Origin: Croceivirga lutea
GTDB taxonomy: Bacteria > Bacteroidota > Bacteroidia > Flavobacteriales > Flavobacteriaceae
Direction of reading: 5' to 3'
DNA length: 64,000 nucleotides
Assembly: GCF_014235875.1 (NCBI RefSeq)
Contig: NZ_JACJUK010000002.1
Span: 62,001 to 126,000 of the forward strand
The position numbers were made by a program, and so were the translations under genes. Position 1 is the stretch's first letter. Each line of letters opens with the position of its first letter. Below, piece by piece: positions 52,723-61,432 of the stretch. The notes under the pieces were generated by a model that searched no databases, was not told the DNA's origin, and saw only the letters and a list, made by a program, of their open reading frames with translations.

Positions 52723-52759
52723 GTGAAGGATTACCCTAAAGTATAGGATAATCCTTCAC
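52723..52759. repeat. Long hairpin between the HMA protein gene and the CoA-transferase gene
   Basis: GTGAAGGATTA (52723-52733) and TAATCCTTCAC (52749-52759) are perfect arms. The stem can extend inward through CCTA/TAGG with one mismatch to about 16 bp. No T-run follows on either strand, so a simple terminator is doubtful; an RNA structure in the leader of the CoA-transferase mRNA is possible. Confidence 0.55.
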
Positions 52760-52782
52760 AATTACTATGTATCAGAACAAAT

Positions 52783-53052
52783 TTATTTTGAAAATTTACC
52801 CATACCACAGCTTACAAAAGACTTGGCAATATGAGTAAAATCATTGGTATCACTAATCTGTGGATACCCCATTTTATTTAATTCTATGGTCACTTTTTCT
52901 AGCAAAGCATCATTTTCAGTAGTAAATTCAACCGTACTATTTTCTATATCAATAGAAAGATTGGTGACACCTGTAATTTGCTCTAAATTTTTAGAAATGG
53001 TTTTTGCGCAACCACCGCATTTTAAATTTTGAATTTGAATTTGATTTTTCAT
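52783..53052 (-). CDS. HMA-domain protein, copper/metal chaperone-like
   Basis: The protein has 89 residues. The first 68 are an HMA fold with LKCGGCAKTISKNLEQITGV (the C-x-x-C metal site), VEFTTENDALLEKVTIELNK and MGYPQ. The tail ends in IAKSFVSCGMGKFSK with one more Cys. Such proteins bind Cu(I) or other soft metals. It starts directly after the stop of the persulfide dioxygenase gene, with no gap, and so is co-translated. Copper handling near a cbb3 oxidase cluster is plausible, but a role in sulfane-sulfur detoxification is also possible because of the partner gene. Confidence 0.85.
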   Translation of the reverse strand: MKNQIQIQNLKCGGCAKTISKNLEQITGVTNLSIDIENSTVEFTTENDALLEKVTIELNKMGYPQISDTNDFTHIAKSFVSCGMGKFSK

Positions 53053-54468
53053 TTACAACATTGTTGTGGGTTCCACATAATCTGTTAACGTCACATTTTT
53101 GGTTTTAATTTCTGCAAAACCACCTGCGACATCAACAAAATTTTTCCATCCTCTTTGTTTTAATATCGATGCTGCAATCATACTACGATAACCACCAGCA
53201 CAATGTAAAACAAAAGGTTTTTCTTTAGGAATCTCAGCCAAATATTCGTTGATACGATTTAGAGGAACATTTACTGCACCAACTAGGTGTTCAGCATCAA
53301 ACTCACTTTTCTTACGCACATCTATCACCAAATTTTCTTCGGTGTTATACGCAGCTTCAAAGGTATCAGCATTAATACGCTCAATAGTTTCAAAATCTTT
53401 ACCATTGGCTTTCCATTTTGTAAAACCACCTTCTAAATACCCCAACGTATTATCATATCCTACTCGAGCCAAGCGCGTAACCGCCTCCTCTTCGGTCCCT
53501 GGTTCAGTGACCAATAATATGGGTTGTTTAACATCTAAAATCATTTCTCCAACCCATTGCGCAAAACTACCTTTTAGTCCAATATTAATACTATTTGGAA
53601 TATAACCTTTAGCAAATTCTTCTGCCTCACGTGTATCTAATACTAAAGCATCTGTTTCATTGGCGGCAGTTTCAAAAGCTTCAATAGACAAGCCTGTAAC
53701 TCCCCGCTCTAAAATAGTATCTATGCTTTCATACCCTTTAATATTTAGTAAAACATTTTGAGGAAAATAGCTGGGTGGGGTTGTTAAGCCTTCTAGAAGT
53801 TCATTTATAAACTCCTCTTTACTCATATCTGCCCTTAATGCGTAATTTGTTTCTTTTTGATGCCCTAAGGTATCTGTGGTTTCGTCACTCATTTTTTTAC
53901 CACATGCTGAACCCGCACCGTGATTAGGATACACAATTAGGTGGTCTGGTAATGTCATTATTTTATTTCGAAGTGAATCATACAAATGACCGGCCAATTT
54001 TTCTTCTGTTAACTCTGAAATAACATGTTGTGCTAAATCTGGTCTACCTACATCGCCAATAAAAAGGGTGTCCCCTGTTATTATACCATGTTCTTCCCCA
54101 TTTTCATCAATAAGTAAATAGGTAGTACTTTCCATGGTATGACCTGGAGTGTGAATTACTTTAATCTTATAATCGCCAACTGTAAATATTTGGCCATCTT
54201 CTGCAACAAGGGCATCATACCCAGGTTTTGCTGTGGGGCCAAATACTATTGTTGCGCCAGTTTTTTCTTTTAAATTTAGATGCCCACTTACAAAGTCTGC
54301 ATGAAAATGGGTTTCAAAGACATATTTAATTTTAGCACCATCATTTGTTGCACGATTTATGTAGGGTTGCACCTCTCTCAGCGGGTCAAAAATTGCTGCT
54401 TCTCCTTTACTTTCTACATAATAAGCCGCATGGGCTAAACAACCTGTATAAATTTGTTGAACTTTCAT
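53053..54468 (-). CDS. Persulfide dioxygenase (ETHE1-like metallo-beta-lactamase) with two rhodanese domains
   Basis: The protein has 471 residues. Residues about 1-250 are a metallo-hydrolase of the persulfide dioxygenase type: VFETHFHADFVSGHLNLKEK, VIHTPGHTMESTTYLLID and GDTLFIGDVGRPDLAQHVIS. The HFHADF stretch has Phe where many MBL proteins have the last His. A first rhodanese domain (about 265-365) lacks the catalytic Cys (LLVTEPGTEEE). A second (about 370-471) has the active loop HCAGGYRSMIAASILKQRGW. The protein likely oxidises persulfides to sulfite and passes sulfur on. It is followed directly by the HMA gene. An FNR-like site faces it (54536-54578). Confidence 0.9.
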   Translation of the reverse strand: MKVQQIYTGCLAHAAYYVESKGEAAIFDPLREVQPYINRATNDGAKIKYVFETHFHADFVSGHLNLKEKTGATIVFGPTAKPGYDALVAEDGQIFTVGDYKIKVIHTPGHTMESTTYLLIDENGEEHGIITGDTLFIGDVGRPDLAQHVISELTEEKLAGHLYDSLRNKIMTLPDHLIVYPNHGAGSACGKKMSDETTDTLGHQKETNYALRADMSKEEFINELLEGLTTPPSYFPQNVLLNIKGYESIDTILERGVTGLSIEAFETAANETDALVLDTREAEEFAKGYIPNSINIGLKGSFAQWVGEMILDVKQPILLVTEPGTEEEAVTRLARVGYDNTLGYLEGGFTKWKANGKDFETIERINADTFEAAYNTEENLVIDVRKKSEFDAEHLVGAVNVPLNRINEYLAEIPKEKPFVLHCAGGYRSMIAASILKQRGWKNFVDVAGGFAEIKTKNVTLTDYVEPTTML

Positions 54469-54535
54469 TTTGTAACGATTTTAAATTTAGCATGAAACTA
54501 AATTATATTTTACTGATTATCACTAACTTTAGTTA

Positions 54536-54578
54536 CAAAATTAGCTCGATTTTAAAGGGTAAAATATGACAAAAATCA
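54536..54578 (-). promoter_or_regulatory. FNR-like site and promoter of the persulfide dioxygenase-HMA operon
   Basis: TGACAAAAATCA (54567-54578) fits TGAY-N4-RTCA. On the minus strand TAATTTTG (54536-54543) is centred 33 bp away. The gene start is 98 bases from the palindrome. At the matching offset on the plus strand no -7 element exists, so the divergent gene at 54711 is probably not served. Confidence 0.62.
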
Positions 54579-54710
54579 GTTTTTATACTTTAAAATACAC
54601 CATCCTAAAATCTTTTAATTTACCTATGGGTAAATCGGTTAATATTAGCTGTATTAATTATGTATTTAAAGGTTATTGTCGTATCTTATAAATAGCTTAA
54701 AAATCTCCTC

Positions 54711-55166
54711 ATGATTGAAAATTTAGACATTAAGGATTGTTTAGCCATTTTAGGGGCTAACCATATAGGCAGACTGGGATATGTTTTTGGACAAAGTCCG
54801 TTTATTTTACCCATTACCTATTATCATGACCCTGAAGAAAAATGCATTATAAGTTATTCTTCTGAAGGTCATAAAATTGATGCTATGAGAAGATATGACA
54901 TTGTAGCTTTGCAAGTAGATGAAATAAAAGGTATTCATAACTGGAAATCTGTAATGATTCAAGGCCATTATGACGAGTTAACATCGAGTGATGCCAAGAT
55001 ATACCTAAGACGTTTTGCTGATGGGGTAAACAAAGTTATTTCTAAAAACAATCAGCAAACCCCTCAATTTATAAAAGACTTTTCTAACAAATTAGACCAG
55101 AAAGGTTTACCTATTGTTTACCGAATTGTGATTACTGAAATTATTGGTAAATGCAGAACAGCTTAG
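54711..55166 (+). CDS. Pyridoxamine 5'-phosphate oxidase-like flavin-binding protein
   Basis: The protein has 151 residues. It has the split-barrel fold of the PNPOx-like family: NLDIKDCLAILGANHIGRLG, FILPITYYHDPEEKCIISYS, KIDAMRRYDIVALQVDEIKG and WKSVMIQGHYDELTSSDAKI. Such short proteins bind FMN or heme; several are tied to nitrosative or oxidative stress, but most are untested. It is divergent from the persulfide dioxygenase gene and convergent with the DsbD_2/TauE-like gene. No FNR-like site with correct geometry faces it. Confidence 0.82.
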   Translation: MIENLDIKDCLAILGANHIGRLGYVFGQSPFILPITYYHDPEEKCIISYSSEGHKIDAMRRYDIVALQVDEIKGIHNWKSVMIQGHYDELTSSDAKIYLRRFADGVNKVISKNNQQTPQFIKDFSNKLDQKGLPIVYRIVITEIIGKCRTA

Positions 55167-55203
55167 GTCAAACAAAGTGTTAAATAATGATTATCAGTTC
55201 ACA

Positions 55204-55911
55204 CTAATGACATTCAATGGCACTAGAAGCCATATCTACAGTACTTGGTGCAGCAGGTGATAAATAAGGTATACCTAGCCCCATTCCTCTAATAATAAAA
55301 AGCACTCCAACGAGCACCACAAAAACAGGCACTAATTTTCTGAATTTTGCTTTAGTTTTGGGTGTAAATAAGGTGCTAAAATATACTGCCGTTGTCATTA
55401 ACGGTATTGTTCCTAAACCAAATACCGCCATATAAAGACTACCAGAAACAGCATTACCCATGGCTATAGCTCCTAACAAGGCCATATAGACTAATCCGCA
55501 GGGTAAAAAACCGTTTAAAACACCTATGGTTAAAAATGTATCTGGAGTTCTTTTTTTAAGCTCATTACCCAATTTAGACTTGACCTTTCCAATAATGGTA
55601 TAAACTGGTTTGGTGATACTAAATTTTGATACATAACGTGAGGGTATTAGCACTAAAAGAATCATAAACACACCAATCACAATAGAGAGTTTTTGCTGAA
55701 AGCCAAATAATTGAAGTCCTTTACCTACCAAGCCAAAAGCCAAACCCATTAAGGCATAAGAAAATATTCTGCCAAGGTGATATAGGGAGAGTTGAAAGAT
55801 TTTTTTGGTATTGTTACTCTTATCTAAAGGTAACATAAAAGCAATTGGTCCACACATGCCCAAACAGTGTAAGCTTCCTAAAAGACCCAAGACCAAAGCT
55901 GATGCTACCAT
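55204..55911 (-). CDS. DsbD_2/TauE-SafE-like membrane protein of the cbb3 cluster
   Basis: The protein has 235 residues with six or seven membrane helices. The N-terminal GLLGSLHCLGMCGPIAFMLP has the conserved C-x3-C in TM1, and VLNGFLPCGLVYMALLGAIA is a second conserved Cys-containing motif. These mark the DsbD_2 (sulfite exporter TauE/SafE-like) group that often closes cco clusters in Bacteroidetes. A role in copper or redox supply to the oxidase is proposed from position, not shown by sequence. The gene follows ccoH by 19 bases. The C-terminus ends in a His (ECH) that may also bind metal. Confidence 0.82.
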   Translation of the reverse strand: MVASALVLGLLGSLHCLGMCGPIAFMLPLDKSNNTKKIFQLSLYHLGRIFSYALMGLAFGLVGKGLQLFGFQQKLSIVIGVFMILLVLIPSRYVSKFSITKPVYTIIGKVKSKLGNELKKRTPDTFLTIGVLNGFLPCGLVYMALLGAIAMGNAVSGSLYMAVFGLGTIPLMTTAVYFSTLFTPKTKAKFRKLVPVFVVLVGVLFIIRGMGLGIPYLSPAAPSTVDMASSAIECH

Positions 55912-55930
55912 GTTTACGTTTTAAAAGCAA

Positions 55931-56377
55931 TTAGTAAACTAATTTTTCTTTATGTAAATAGGTTTTACCTTTATATTTCCAGTTAATGGTAATGTCCCAC
56001 CGACCGTCTAGCAAGCGGTTGTCAGGTATGAGCAAATGTGTGTTGGATAGACTTATGGGCAAGTCAAAATCCAATTGCTTGTTCGACGGTCTGTATAGGG
56101 ACACGTTACCAGTTATTTGGTTATATTCATAATTTTCTGGGAAAGTGATTAATAAGCCACCTTCCACTATTTGTGTTGTTAATACGGCGCCAGATTCGTA
56201 GGCAGATTTTTGAGAATCTATTTCGTTTTGGTAGGCCAGTTCTTTTTTATAATAGTCTTTAGTAACCAATTCATGGTCTGCTCTAGCATCAGCATTCATT
56301 TGAATAACGAAATACATGATAAAAGCAATAAAGCTTATAAACGCTAAAACGATTGATGTTCCCCAATTTATCTTCAT
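55931..56377 (-). CDS. ccoH: FixH/CcoH-like protein for cbb3 oxidase assembly
   Basis: The protein has 148 residues. One membrane helix (about 8-25, TSIVLAFISFIAFIMYFVIQ) is followed by a periplasmic domain with the FixH start HELVTKDYYKKELAYQNEID. FixH/CcoH assists assembly of the cbb3 oxidase. It lies 48 bases after ccoG and 19 bases before the DsbD_2/TauE-like gene on the same strand. Confidence 0.88.
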   Translation of the reverse strand: MKINWGTSIVLAFISFIAFIMYFVIQMNADARADHELVTKDYYKKELAYQNEIDSQKSAYESGAVLTTQIVEGGLLITFPENYEYNQITGNVSLYRPSNKQLDFDLPISLSNTHLLIPDNRLLDGRWDITINWKYKGKTYLHKEKLVY

Positions 56378-56425
56378 CTCTTTTTATATTTAAATCCTAC
56401 CCCTATTGGCTTTGTATCGAGTGTT

Positions 56426-57847
56426 TTAATTATAGCTTCTTGGAGCTAAAAATTGTGTAATAGCCGTTTCAATCATATCATCACCGCTATATACTCCAAT
56501 TTTTAATTCATCTTTATCACCTGTTAAGGCTGAAGCATTTATTTCTATAAATAATGTACCCTCGGCTAAGTCTTGTGCTGGAACCAAAAACCTATCTTGA
56601 GAAACCATCTTTATTTCTCCGTTATGCGATAGTAACTTAAAACTTACTTGCTCTACGTCTTCTACCGTTTTGTTTACCAACTTATAGGTGTATACATTGC
56701 TAATAATATTGTTTTCTTTTCTTTCGTATAACTGGCCTGGCAATCTTAAAATATTAGCCTCTAAATCGTTACGCAAAAACAACATTCCTATTAGTATACC
56801 TGTGAGCACAGTTAACACAGCAGCATAACCTTTCATTCTAGGGGTAAATCTGAACTTTTGTTTGGTATTAATTTCATGCTCGCTTGCATATCTAATTAAG
56901 CCTTTTGGCTTATCTATGCGCTCCATGATGGTGTCACACTCATCAATACAAGCGGTACAGTTTACGCACTCTAGTTGTGTACCGTTTCTGATATCGATAC
57001 CTGTAGGGCACACATTTACACACTGAAAACAGTCTATGCAATCACCATGGCCTAAGGCTTCTCTATCTTCGTTTTTACGGAATTTTTTTCTACCGTTTTC
57101 TCCTTCACCCCTTTTATGGTCATAAGCAACTACAATAGATTTTTCATCTAGTAAAACACCTTGCAGTCTACCGTATGGGCAAGCTATAATGCAAACTTGT
57201 TCACGAAACCAAGCGAATATAAAATAGAATACTCCTGTAAATATTAATAACGGAATTAGGGTTCCTAAATGACTAAAAGGACCTTGGGTTATGTATAGTA
57301 TTAACTTATCACTACCTATGATATAGGCTAAGAAAACGTTTGCTACTAAAAATGAAATAATAAAGAAAATTATCCATTTTAAGACTCGTTTTCTAATTTT
57401 CTCACCGGTCCACGGTGCTTTTTTTAAACGTATTTGTGCTCCACGGTCACCATCTATCCAATATTCTATTCGTCTAAAAACCATTTCCATAAAAATGGTT
57501 TGAGGACACATCCACCCACAAAATATTCTACCAAAACCTACGGTAAAAAGTGCTACAAAGACTACCCCGATAATCATTGAAATAACAACCAAATGAAAAT
57601 CTTGAGGCCAAAATGGAAAACCAAAAATATTAAACCTTCGTTCTAAAACATTGAACATCAAAAACTGATTTCCATTGATTTTAACGAACGGTGCAGCAAA
57701 TAAAAACAGTAATAGAAAGTAACTTACGTATTTTCTATATTCGTAAAACTTACCACTAGGTTTTTTAGGAAACATCCATGCTCTTTTACCATCTTTGGTA
57801 ATAGTTGCAATTGAATCCCTAAAATTTTCTTCTTCCATTTTCTGCAT
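56426..57847 (-). CDS. ccoG: CcoG/FixG cytoplasmic-membrane iron-sulfur protein
   Basis: The protein has 473 residues. It has four to five membrane segments, then GFGRIFCGWMCPQTIFMEMV (the NapH/FixG motif), FREQVCIIACPYGRLQGVLL, and a dicluster ferredoxin region CIDCFQCVNVCPTGIDI and CVNCTACIDECDTIM for two 4Fe-4S clusters. The C-terminal domain (IEINASALTGDKDELKIGVY) is immunoglobulin-like, periplasmic. FixG is required for copper/redox steps in cbb3 assembly. It starts 28 bases after the ccoP stop and precedes ccoH. Confidence 0.93.
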   Translation of the reverse strand: MQKMEEENFRDSIATITKDGKRAWMFPKKPSGKFYEYRKYVSYFLLLFLFAAPFVKINGNQFLMFNVLERRFNIFGFPFWPQDFHLVVISMIIGVVFVALFTVGFGRIFCGWMCPQTIFMEMVFRRIEYWIDGDRGAQIRLKKAPWTGEKIRKRVLKWIIFFIISFLVANVFLAYIIGSDKLILYITQGPFSHLGTLIPLLIFTGVFYFIFAWFREQVCIIACPYGRLQGVLLDEKSIVVAYDHKRGEGENGRKKFRKNEDREALGHGDCIDCFQCVNVCPTGIDIRNGTQLECVNCTACIDECDTIMERIDKPKGLIRYASEHEINTKQKFRFTPRMKGYAAVLTVLTGILIGMLFLRNDLEANILRLPGQLYERKENNIISNVYTYKLVNKTVEDVEQVSFKLLSHNGEIKMVSQDRFLVPAQDLAEGTLFIEINASALTGDKDELKIGVYSGDDMIETAITQFLAPRSYN

Positions 57848-57875
57848 TTTTTTGTCTAAAGCAACACTCTTAACC

Positions 57876-58823
57876 TTAATTCATAACCACAGCTTGCGTG
57901 CTATCTGCAACTTGTTCTGGCATGGTTTCTTCTGTTGGTTTAGGAGCATTTTCATCTATCCAAATTTCACCTTCTGCGTCTTTTGGATTAGCAGCTGTTG
58001 TACCTTGAAACTGCAACACATAGCTAGCTACTTGAGCAATTTCTGATGGTTTTAAACTTGCTTTCCAAGCTACCATACCTTTACCGTCTCTACCACCTTC
58101 AGAAATTGTAGTAAACACGTTTTTAATGCCACCACCTAAAATCCAATACTCATCTGTAAGGTTAGGGCCAATACCGCCACCACCATCTGCCATGTGACAG
58201 GCAACACAATTGGTTTCAAAAATGGTTTTACCGGCAGAAAGGTCACTTGCATCTGTCAATACCGTTACGGTAGATGCATCTACTAAATCTTTTGCTGTTT
58301 TTTTGTATTCTTCAATAGCAATTTTAGCTGCAGCCACCTCTTGTTCATACTCTAATTTTTGGTCATAATCTCCTGCAATGTGGAACCTTACCAAGTAAAT
58401 AACTGCAAAGACAATTGTAGCATAGAACATATATACCCACCATGGTGGCAACACATTATCTAGTTCTCTAATACCATCGTAATTATGGTCAAGTACAATT
58501 TCTCCTTCTTTTTCTATAGCACGACTTTTAGTAAGCTTGGCATACATTTGTTTACCCCAGGTCCATTCCCACTTTTTGTTTTGCTCTGCTAAGTATTTAG
58601 CTTGAGCTTCTTTTGAAAGCGTTTGAAACATTATGTTTTCAATGGACTTTAGAATGGCTTCAATAGCTACTAATATTAGCAACACCATTAACAAAAAGAA
58701 CTGTGTAACCGGATACGCAATAATTGCAGGCTGGTCTCCAGAGTCTATAAAATACTCCATCGCCCCCCAAATGATGAAAAATAATAGTGGCACTCTAATC
58801 CACCAAGGTATTCTAGAAATCAT
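57876..58823 (-). CDS. ccoP: cbb3 oxidase subunit III, mono-haem cytochrome c (CcoP)
   Basis: The protein has 315 residues. Two hydrophobic segments near the N-terminus (VPLLFFIIWGAMEYF, QFFLLMVLLILVAIEAI) and one at about 125-145 (YMFYATIVFAVIYLV) anchor it. The single c-type haem site CVACH is at 206-210, with the Met ligand expected in GKGMVAW. Proteobacterial CcoP has two haem domains; only one is present here, as is usual in Bacteroidetes. The tail after residue 285 is acidic and Pro-rich. It follows ccoQ by 11 bases. Confidence 0.92.
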   Translation of the reverse strand: MISRIPWWIRVPLLFFIIWGAMEYFIDSGDQPAIIAYPVTQFFLLMVLLILVAIEAILKSIENIMFQTLSKEAQAKYLAEQNKKWEWTWGKQMYAKLTKSRAIEKEGEIVLDHNYDGIRELDNVLPPWWVYMFYATIVFAVIYLVRFHIAGDYDQKLEYEQEVAAAKIAIEEYKKTAKDLVDASTVTVLTDASDLSAGKTIFETNCVACHMADGGGGIGPNLTDEYWILGGGIKNVFTTISEGGRDGKGMVAWKASLKPSEIAQVASYVLQFQGTTAANPKDAEGEIWIDENAPKPTEETMPEQVADSTQAVVMN

Positions 58824-58834
58824 AATCTTATTTG

Positions 58835-59011
58835 TTATTGGTTGTTATTTTCTAAAGGCATTTCACCCATTTCTTTTATATGCTCTTTTCTTGCCGTGAA
58901 TACCCACCAAAATAATAAGGTGAAAAACACGAAGAAAATTAGTAATGATATCATGGGGTAGGTAGCTACCCCATCTATTGTTTGCATGTGTTCTTTTACG
59001 AATTTTAACAT
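58835..59011 (-). CDS. ccoQ: cbb3 oxidase small subunit, CcoQ-like
   Basis: This 58-residue protein (MLKFVKEHMQTIDGVATYPM at the start) has one membrane helix, ISLLIFFVFFTLLFWWVF, followed by basic and acidic residues ending in PLENNNQ. It lies between ccoNO (two-base gap) and ccoP (11-base gap), where CcoQ or subunit IV belongs. Short CcoQ proteins stabilise the oxidase. The sequence has the small, aromatic single-helix layout of that family. The gene is too short for many gene finders. Confidence 0.82.
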   Translation of the reverse strand: MLKFVKEHMQTIDGVATYPMISLLIFFVFFTLLFWWVFTARKEHIKEMGEMPLENNNQ

Positions 59012-59013
59012 CT

Positions 59014-61218
59014 CTAGTTTGCGTTTTGTGACAATAATTCGTCTGTTTCTTTTATTTTAATATCGGTTCCTAAACGCTGTAAATAAGCTATTAGGCTGAC
59101 GATTTCACGGTCGCGCATTTCAACAAATGGTAAGCCGTTTTCTTGAGCATATTTCTTATCTGCTTCATAGGTTTTTACAAACTCTGGGTCAGCGTATAAG
59201 TTTTTCTCTATTTGTTCTGCTTGCATTGCCATGGATTCTTGGGCACTTGAGATATCTTCATCTGTATAAGGAACCCCTAGTTTAACCATGGTTTTCATTT
59301 TGGCTTCAACATCACTTCTATCATGTTCATTTTTAACTAACCATTGGTATGCAGGCATAATAGAACCCGCGGAGGTACTTTGAGGGTCATACATGTGATT
59401 TAAATGCCAGTTATCAGAATACTTTCCGCCAACTCGCAATAAATCTGGACCTGTACGTTTACTACCCCAAAGGAAAGGGTGGTCATAAACAAACTCGCCC
59501 GCTTTAGCATATTCTCCGTAACGTTCTACTTCACTTCTAAATGGTCTAATCATTTGAGAGTGACAACCTACACAACCTTCTCTGATGTATAAGTCTCTAC
59601 CTTCTAATTCTAGTGGTGTGTAAGGTTTAACACTGGTAATCGTTGGAATATTAGATTTAACCATTATGGTTGGCACAATTTGAACTACACCACCTATAAG
59701 GATAGCTATGGTTGCAAATATGGTTAAACGCACTGGTCTTCTTTCTAACCATGTATGGTAGGTTTCTCCTGCGGTTCTTCTACCCGTTACCTTAGCTAAA
59801 GCTGGGGCTTCTGCCAATTCATCTTCAACTTTACTACCTTTTCTAATGGTTGCCACAACGTTGTATAACATTACAAATGCACCAATGATATATAAACTAC
59901 CGCCGATTGCACGCATCCAATACATAGGAATGATTTGTGATACCGTCTCTAAGAAGTTACCATATACCAATGTACCATCTGGGTTAAACTCTTTCCACAT
60001 TAAGGCCTGGGTAAAACCAGCTACATACATTGGAAGTGTGTATAAAACAATACCTAGGGTACCTATCCAGAAATGGAAATTTGCCAATCCTTTTGAGTGT
60101 AATGTTGTCTTAAACATTCGTGGCACTAACCAGTAAATCATACCAAAGGTTAAGAAGCCATTCCAAGCTAACGCACCAACGTGTACGTGAGCAATAATCC
60201 AATCACTAAAGTGTGCAATTGCATTTACGTTTTTCAAAGACAACATTGGTCCTTCAAATGTGGCCATACCATAACCTGTAATAGCCACTACCATGAATTT
60301 TAAAACAGCATCTGAACGAACTTTGTCCCAAACACCTCTTAAGGTTAAGAGACCATTAATCATACCTCCCCAAGATGGTGCAATTAGCATTACAGAGAAT
60401 ACTACCCCTAAGTTTTGGGCCCAATCTGGTAAAGCTGAATACAATAAGTGGTGAGGACCAGCCCAGATATAGATAAAAATTAATGACCAAAAGTGCACTA
60501 TAGACAATCTATAGGAGTATACCGGTCTGTTAGCAGCTTTAGGAACAAAATAATACATAAGCCCTAAAAATGGCGTAGTTAAAAAGAATGCTACGGCGTT
60601 ATGGCCATACCACCATTGTACTAATGCATCTTGAACTCCAGCATAAACCGAGTAACTTTTTAAACCTGTAACTGGTAATTCTAAACTGTTAAATATGTGA
60701 AGTACAGCGACAGTAACAAATGTTGCTAAGTAGAACCAAATAGCCACGTAGAGGTGACGTTGTCTTCTTTTAAGAATGGTTCCAATCATATTCCACCCAA
60801 ATACCACCCAAACTACTGCTATAGCTAAATCTATTGGCCATTCTAACTCTGCATATTCTTTAGATGTAGTGTAACCTAAGGGTAAGGTTATTGCAGCAGC
60901 TACGATTATTAACTGCCAACCCCAAAAGTTAATATTACTTAATGCATCACTAAACATTCTGGCCTTTAGCAGACGCTGTAAAGAATAATAAACCCCTGCA
61001 AAAATTGCGTTACCTACAAAGGCAAAGATTACCGCATTGGTGTGCAATGGTCGTAAACGTCCAAAACTTAACCAAGAGATACCATCTGTAAGGTTAGGGA
61101 ATAAAAACATAAAGGCCAACAGCAGCCCCACAGCCATACCAACAATACCCCAAAGAATGGTGGCATAGAGGAATTTTTGTACGATTTTATTATCGTAATG
61201 AAATTGTTGTACTTCCAT
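59014..61218 (-). CDS. ccoNO: cbb3 oxidase fused subunits I and II (CcoN-CcoO)
   Basis: The protein has 734 residues. Residues about 1-475 are CcoN with 12 or more membrane helices: RPLHTNAVIFAFVGNAIFAG (haem ligand), QWWYGHNAVAFFLTTPFLGL and YIWAGPHHLLYSALPDWAQN (Cu-B His), IIAHVHVGALAWNGFLTFGM. After a linker and one helix, residues about 530-734 are CcoO with the c-haem site CVGCH at 549-553 and a conserved region YGEYAKAGEFVYDHPFLWGS. The fusion is normal in Bacteroidetes. The enzyme is a high-affinity terminal oxidase for low oxygen. It follows ccoS by two bases. Confidence 0.96.
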   Translation of the reverse strand: MEVQQFHYDNKIVQKFLYATILWGIVGMAVGLLLAFMFLFPNLTDGISWLSFGRLRPLHTNAVIFAFVGNAIFAGVYYSLQRLLKARMFSDALSNINFWGWQLIIVAAAITLPLGYTTSKEYAELEWPIDLAIAVVWVVFGWNMIGTILKRRQRHLYVAIWFYLATFVTVAVLHIFNSLELPVTGLKSYSVYAGVQDALVQWWYGHNAVAFFLTTPFLGLMYYFVPKAANRPVYSYRLSIVHFWSLIFIYIWAGPHHLLYSALPDWAQNLGVVFSVMLIAPSWGGMINGLLTLRGVWDKVRSDAVLKFMVVAITGYGMATFEGPMLSLKNVNAIAHFSDWIIAHVHVGALAWNGFLTFGMIYWLVPRMFKTTLHSKGLANFHFWIGTLGIVLYTLPMYVAGFTQALMWKEFNPDGTLVYGNFLETVSQIIPMYWMRAIGGSLYIIGAFVMLYNVVATIRKGSKVEDELAEAPALAKVTGRRTAGETYHTWLERRPVRLTIFATIAILIGGVVQIVPTIMVKSNIPTITSVKPYTPLELEGRDLYIREGCVGCHSQMIRPFRSEVERYGEYAKAGEFVYDHPFLWGSKRTGPDLLRVGGKYSDNWHLNHMYDPQSTSAGSIMPAYQWLVKNEHDRSDVEAKMKTMVKLGVPYTDEDISSAQESMAMQAEQIEKNLYADPEFVKTYEADKKYAQENGLPFVEMRDREIVSLIAYLQRLGTDIKIKETDELLSQNAN

Positions 61219-61220
61219 AA

Positions 61221-61412
61221 TTATTCAGTTTCACTTTTATTTTGGTTATTACTAGTTGTTGTTTGCTCAATTAATTCATCTTCGAATAACATTCGAACAG
61301 ATGGAGTGTAGGAGTCATCATACTGGCCCTTTTTTACTGAAAAAACGAATGCAGTAAAAAAGACCACAGCGACACATACACTAATGGTTAATAAAACATA
61401 GATTACACTCAT
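61221..61412 (-). CDS. ccoS: cbb3 oxidase maturation protein CcoS
   Basis: The protein has 63 residues with one N-terminal membrane helix (VIYVLLTISVCVAVVFFTAF) and the family segment SVKKGQYDDSYTPSVRMLFE. CcoS is needed to place haem b and copper in the oxidase. It lies two bases before ccoNO and 135 bases after the ccoI stop. The gap contains the FNR-like site at 61464-61475. Confidence 0.92.
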   Translation of the reverse strand: MSVIYVLLTISVCVAVVFFTAFVFSVKKGQYDDSYTPSVRMLFEDELIEQTTTSNNQNKSETE

Positions 61413-61432
61413 ACCTATTTTGAATCTGGTGG

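Noticed and set aside
54514-54525. CTGATTATCACT as a further FNR-like site
   Set aside because: The half-sites have the wrong spacing (TGAT and ATCA overlap) and no -7 element lies at the 33-bp offset.
55188-55196. TGATTATCA near the end of the flavin-binding protein gene
   Set aside because: Wrong half-site spacing and located between convergent gene ends, where a promoter is not expected.
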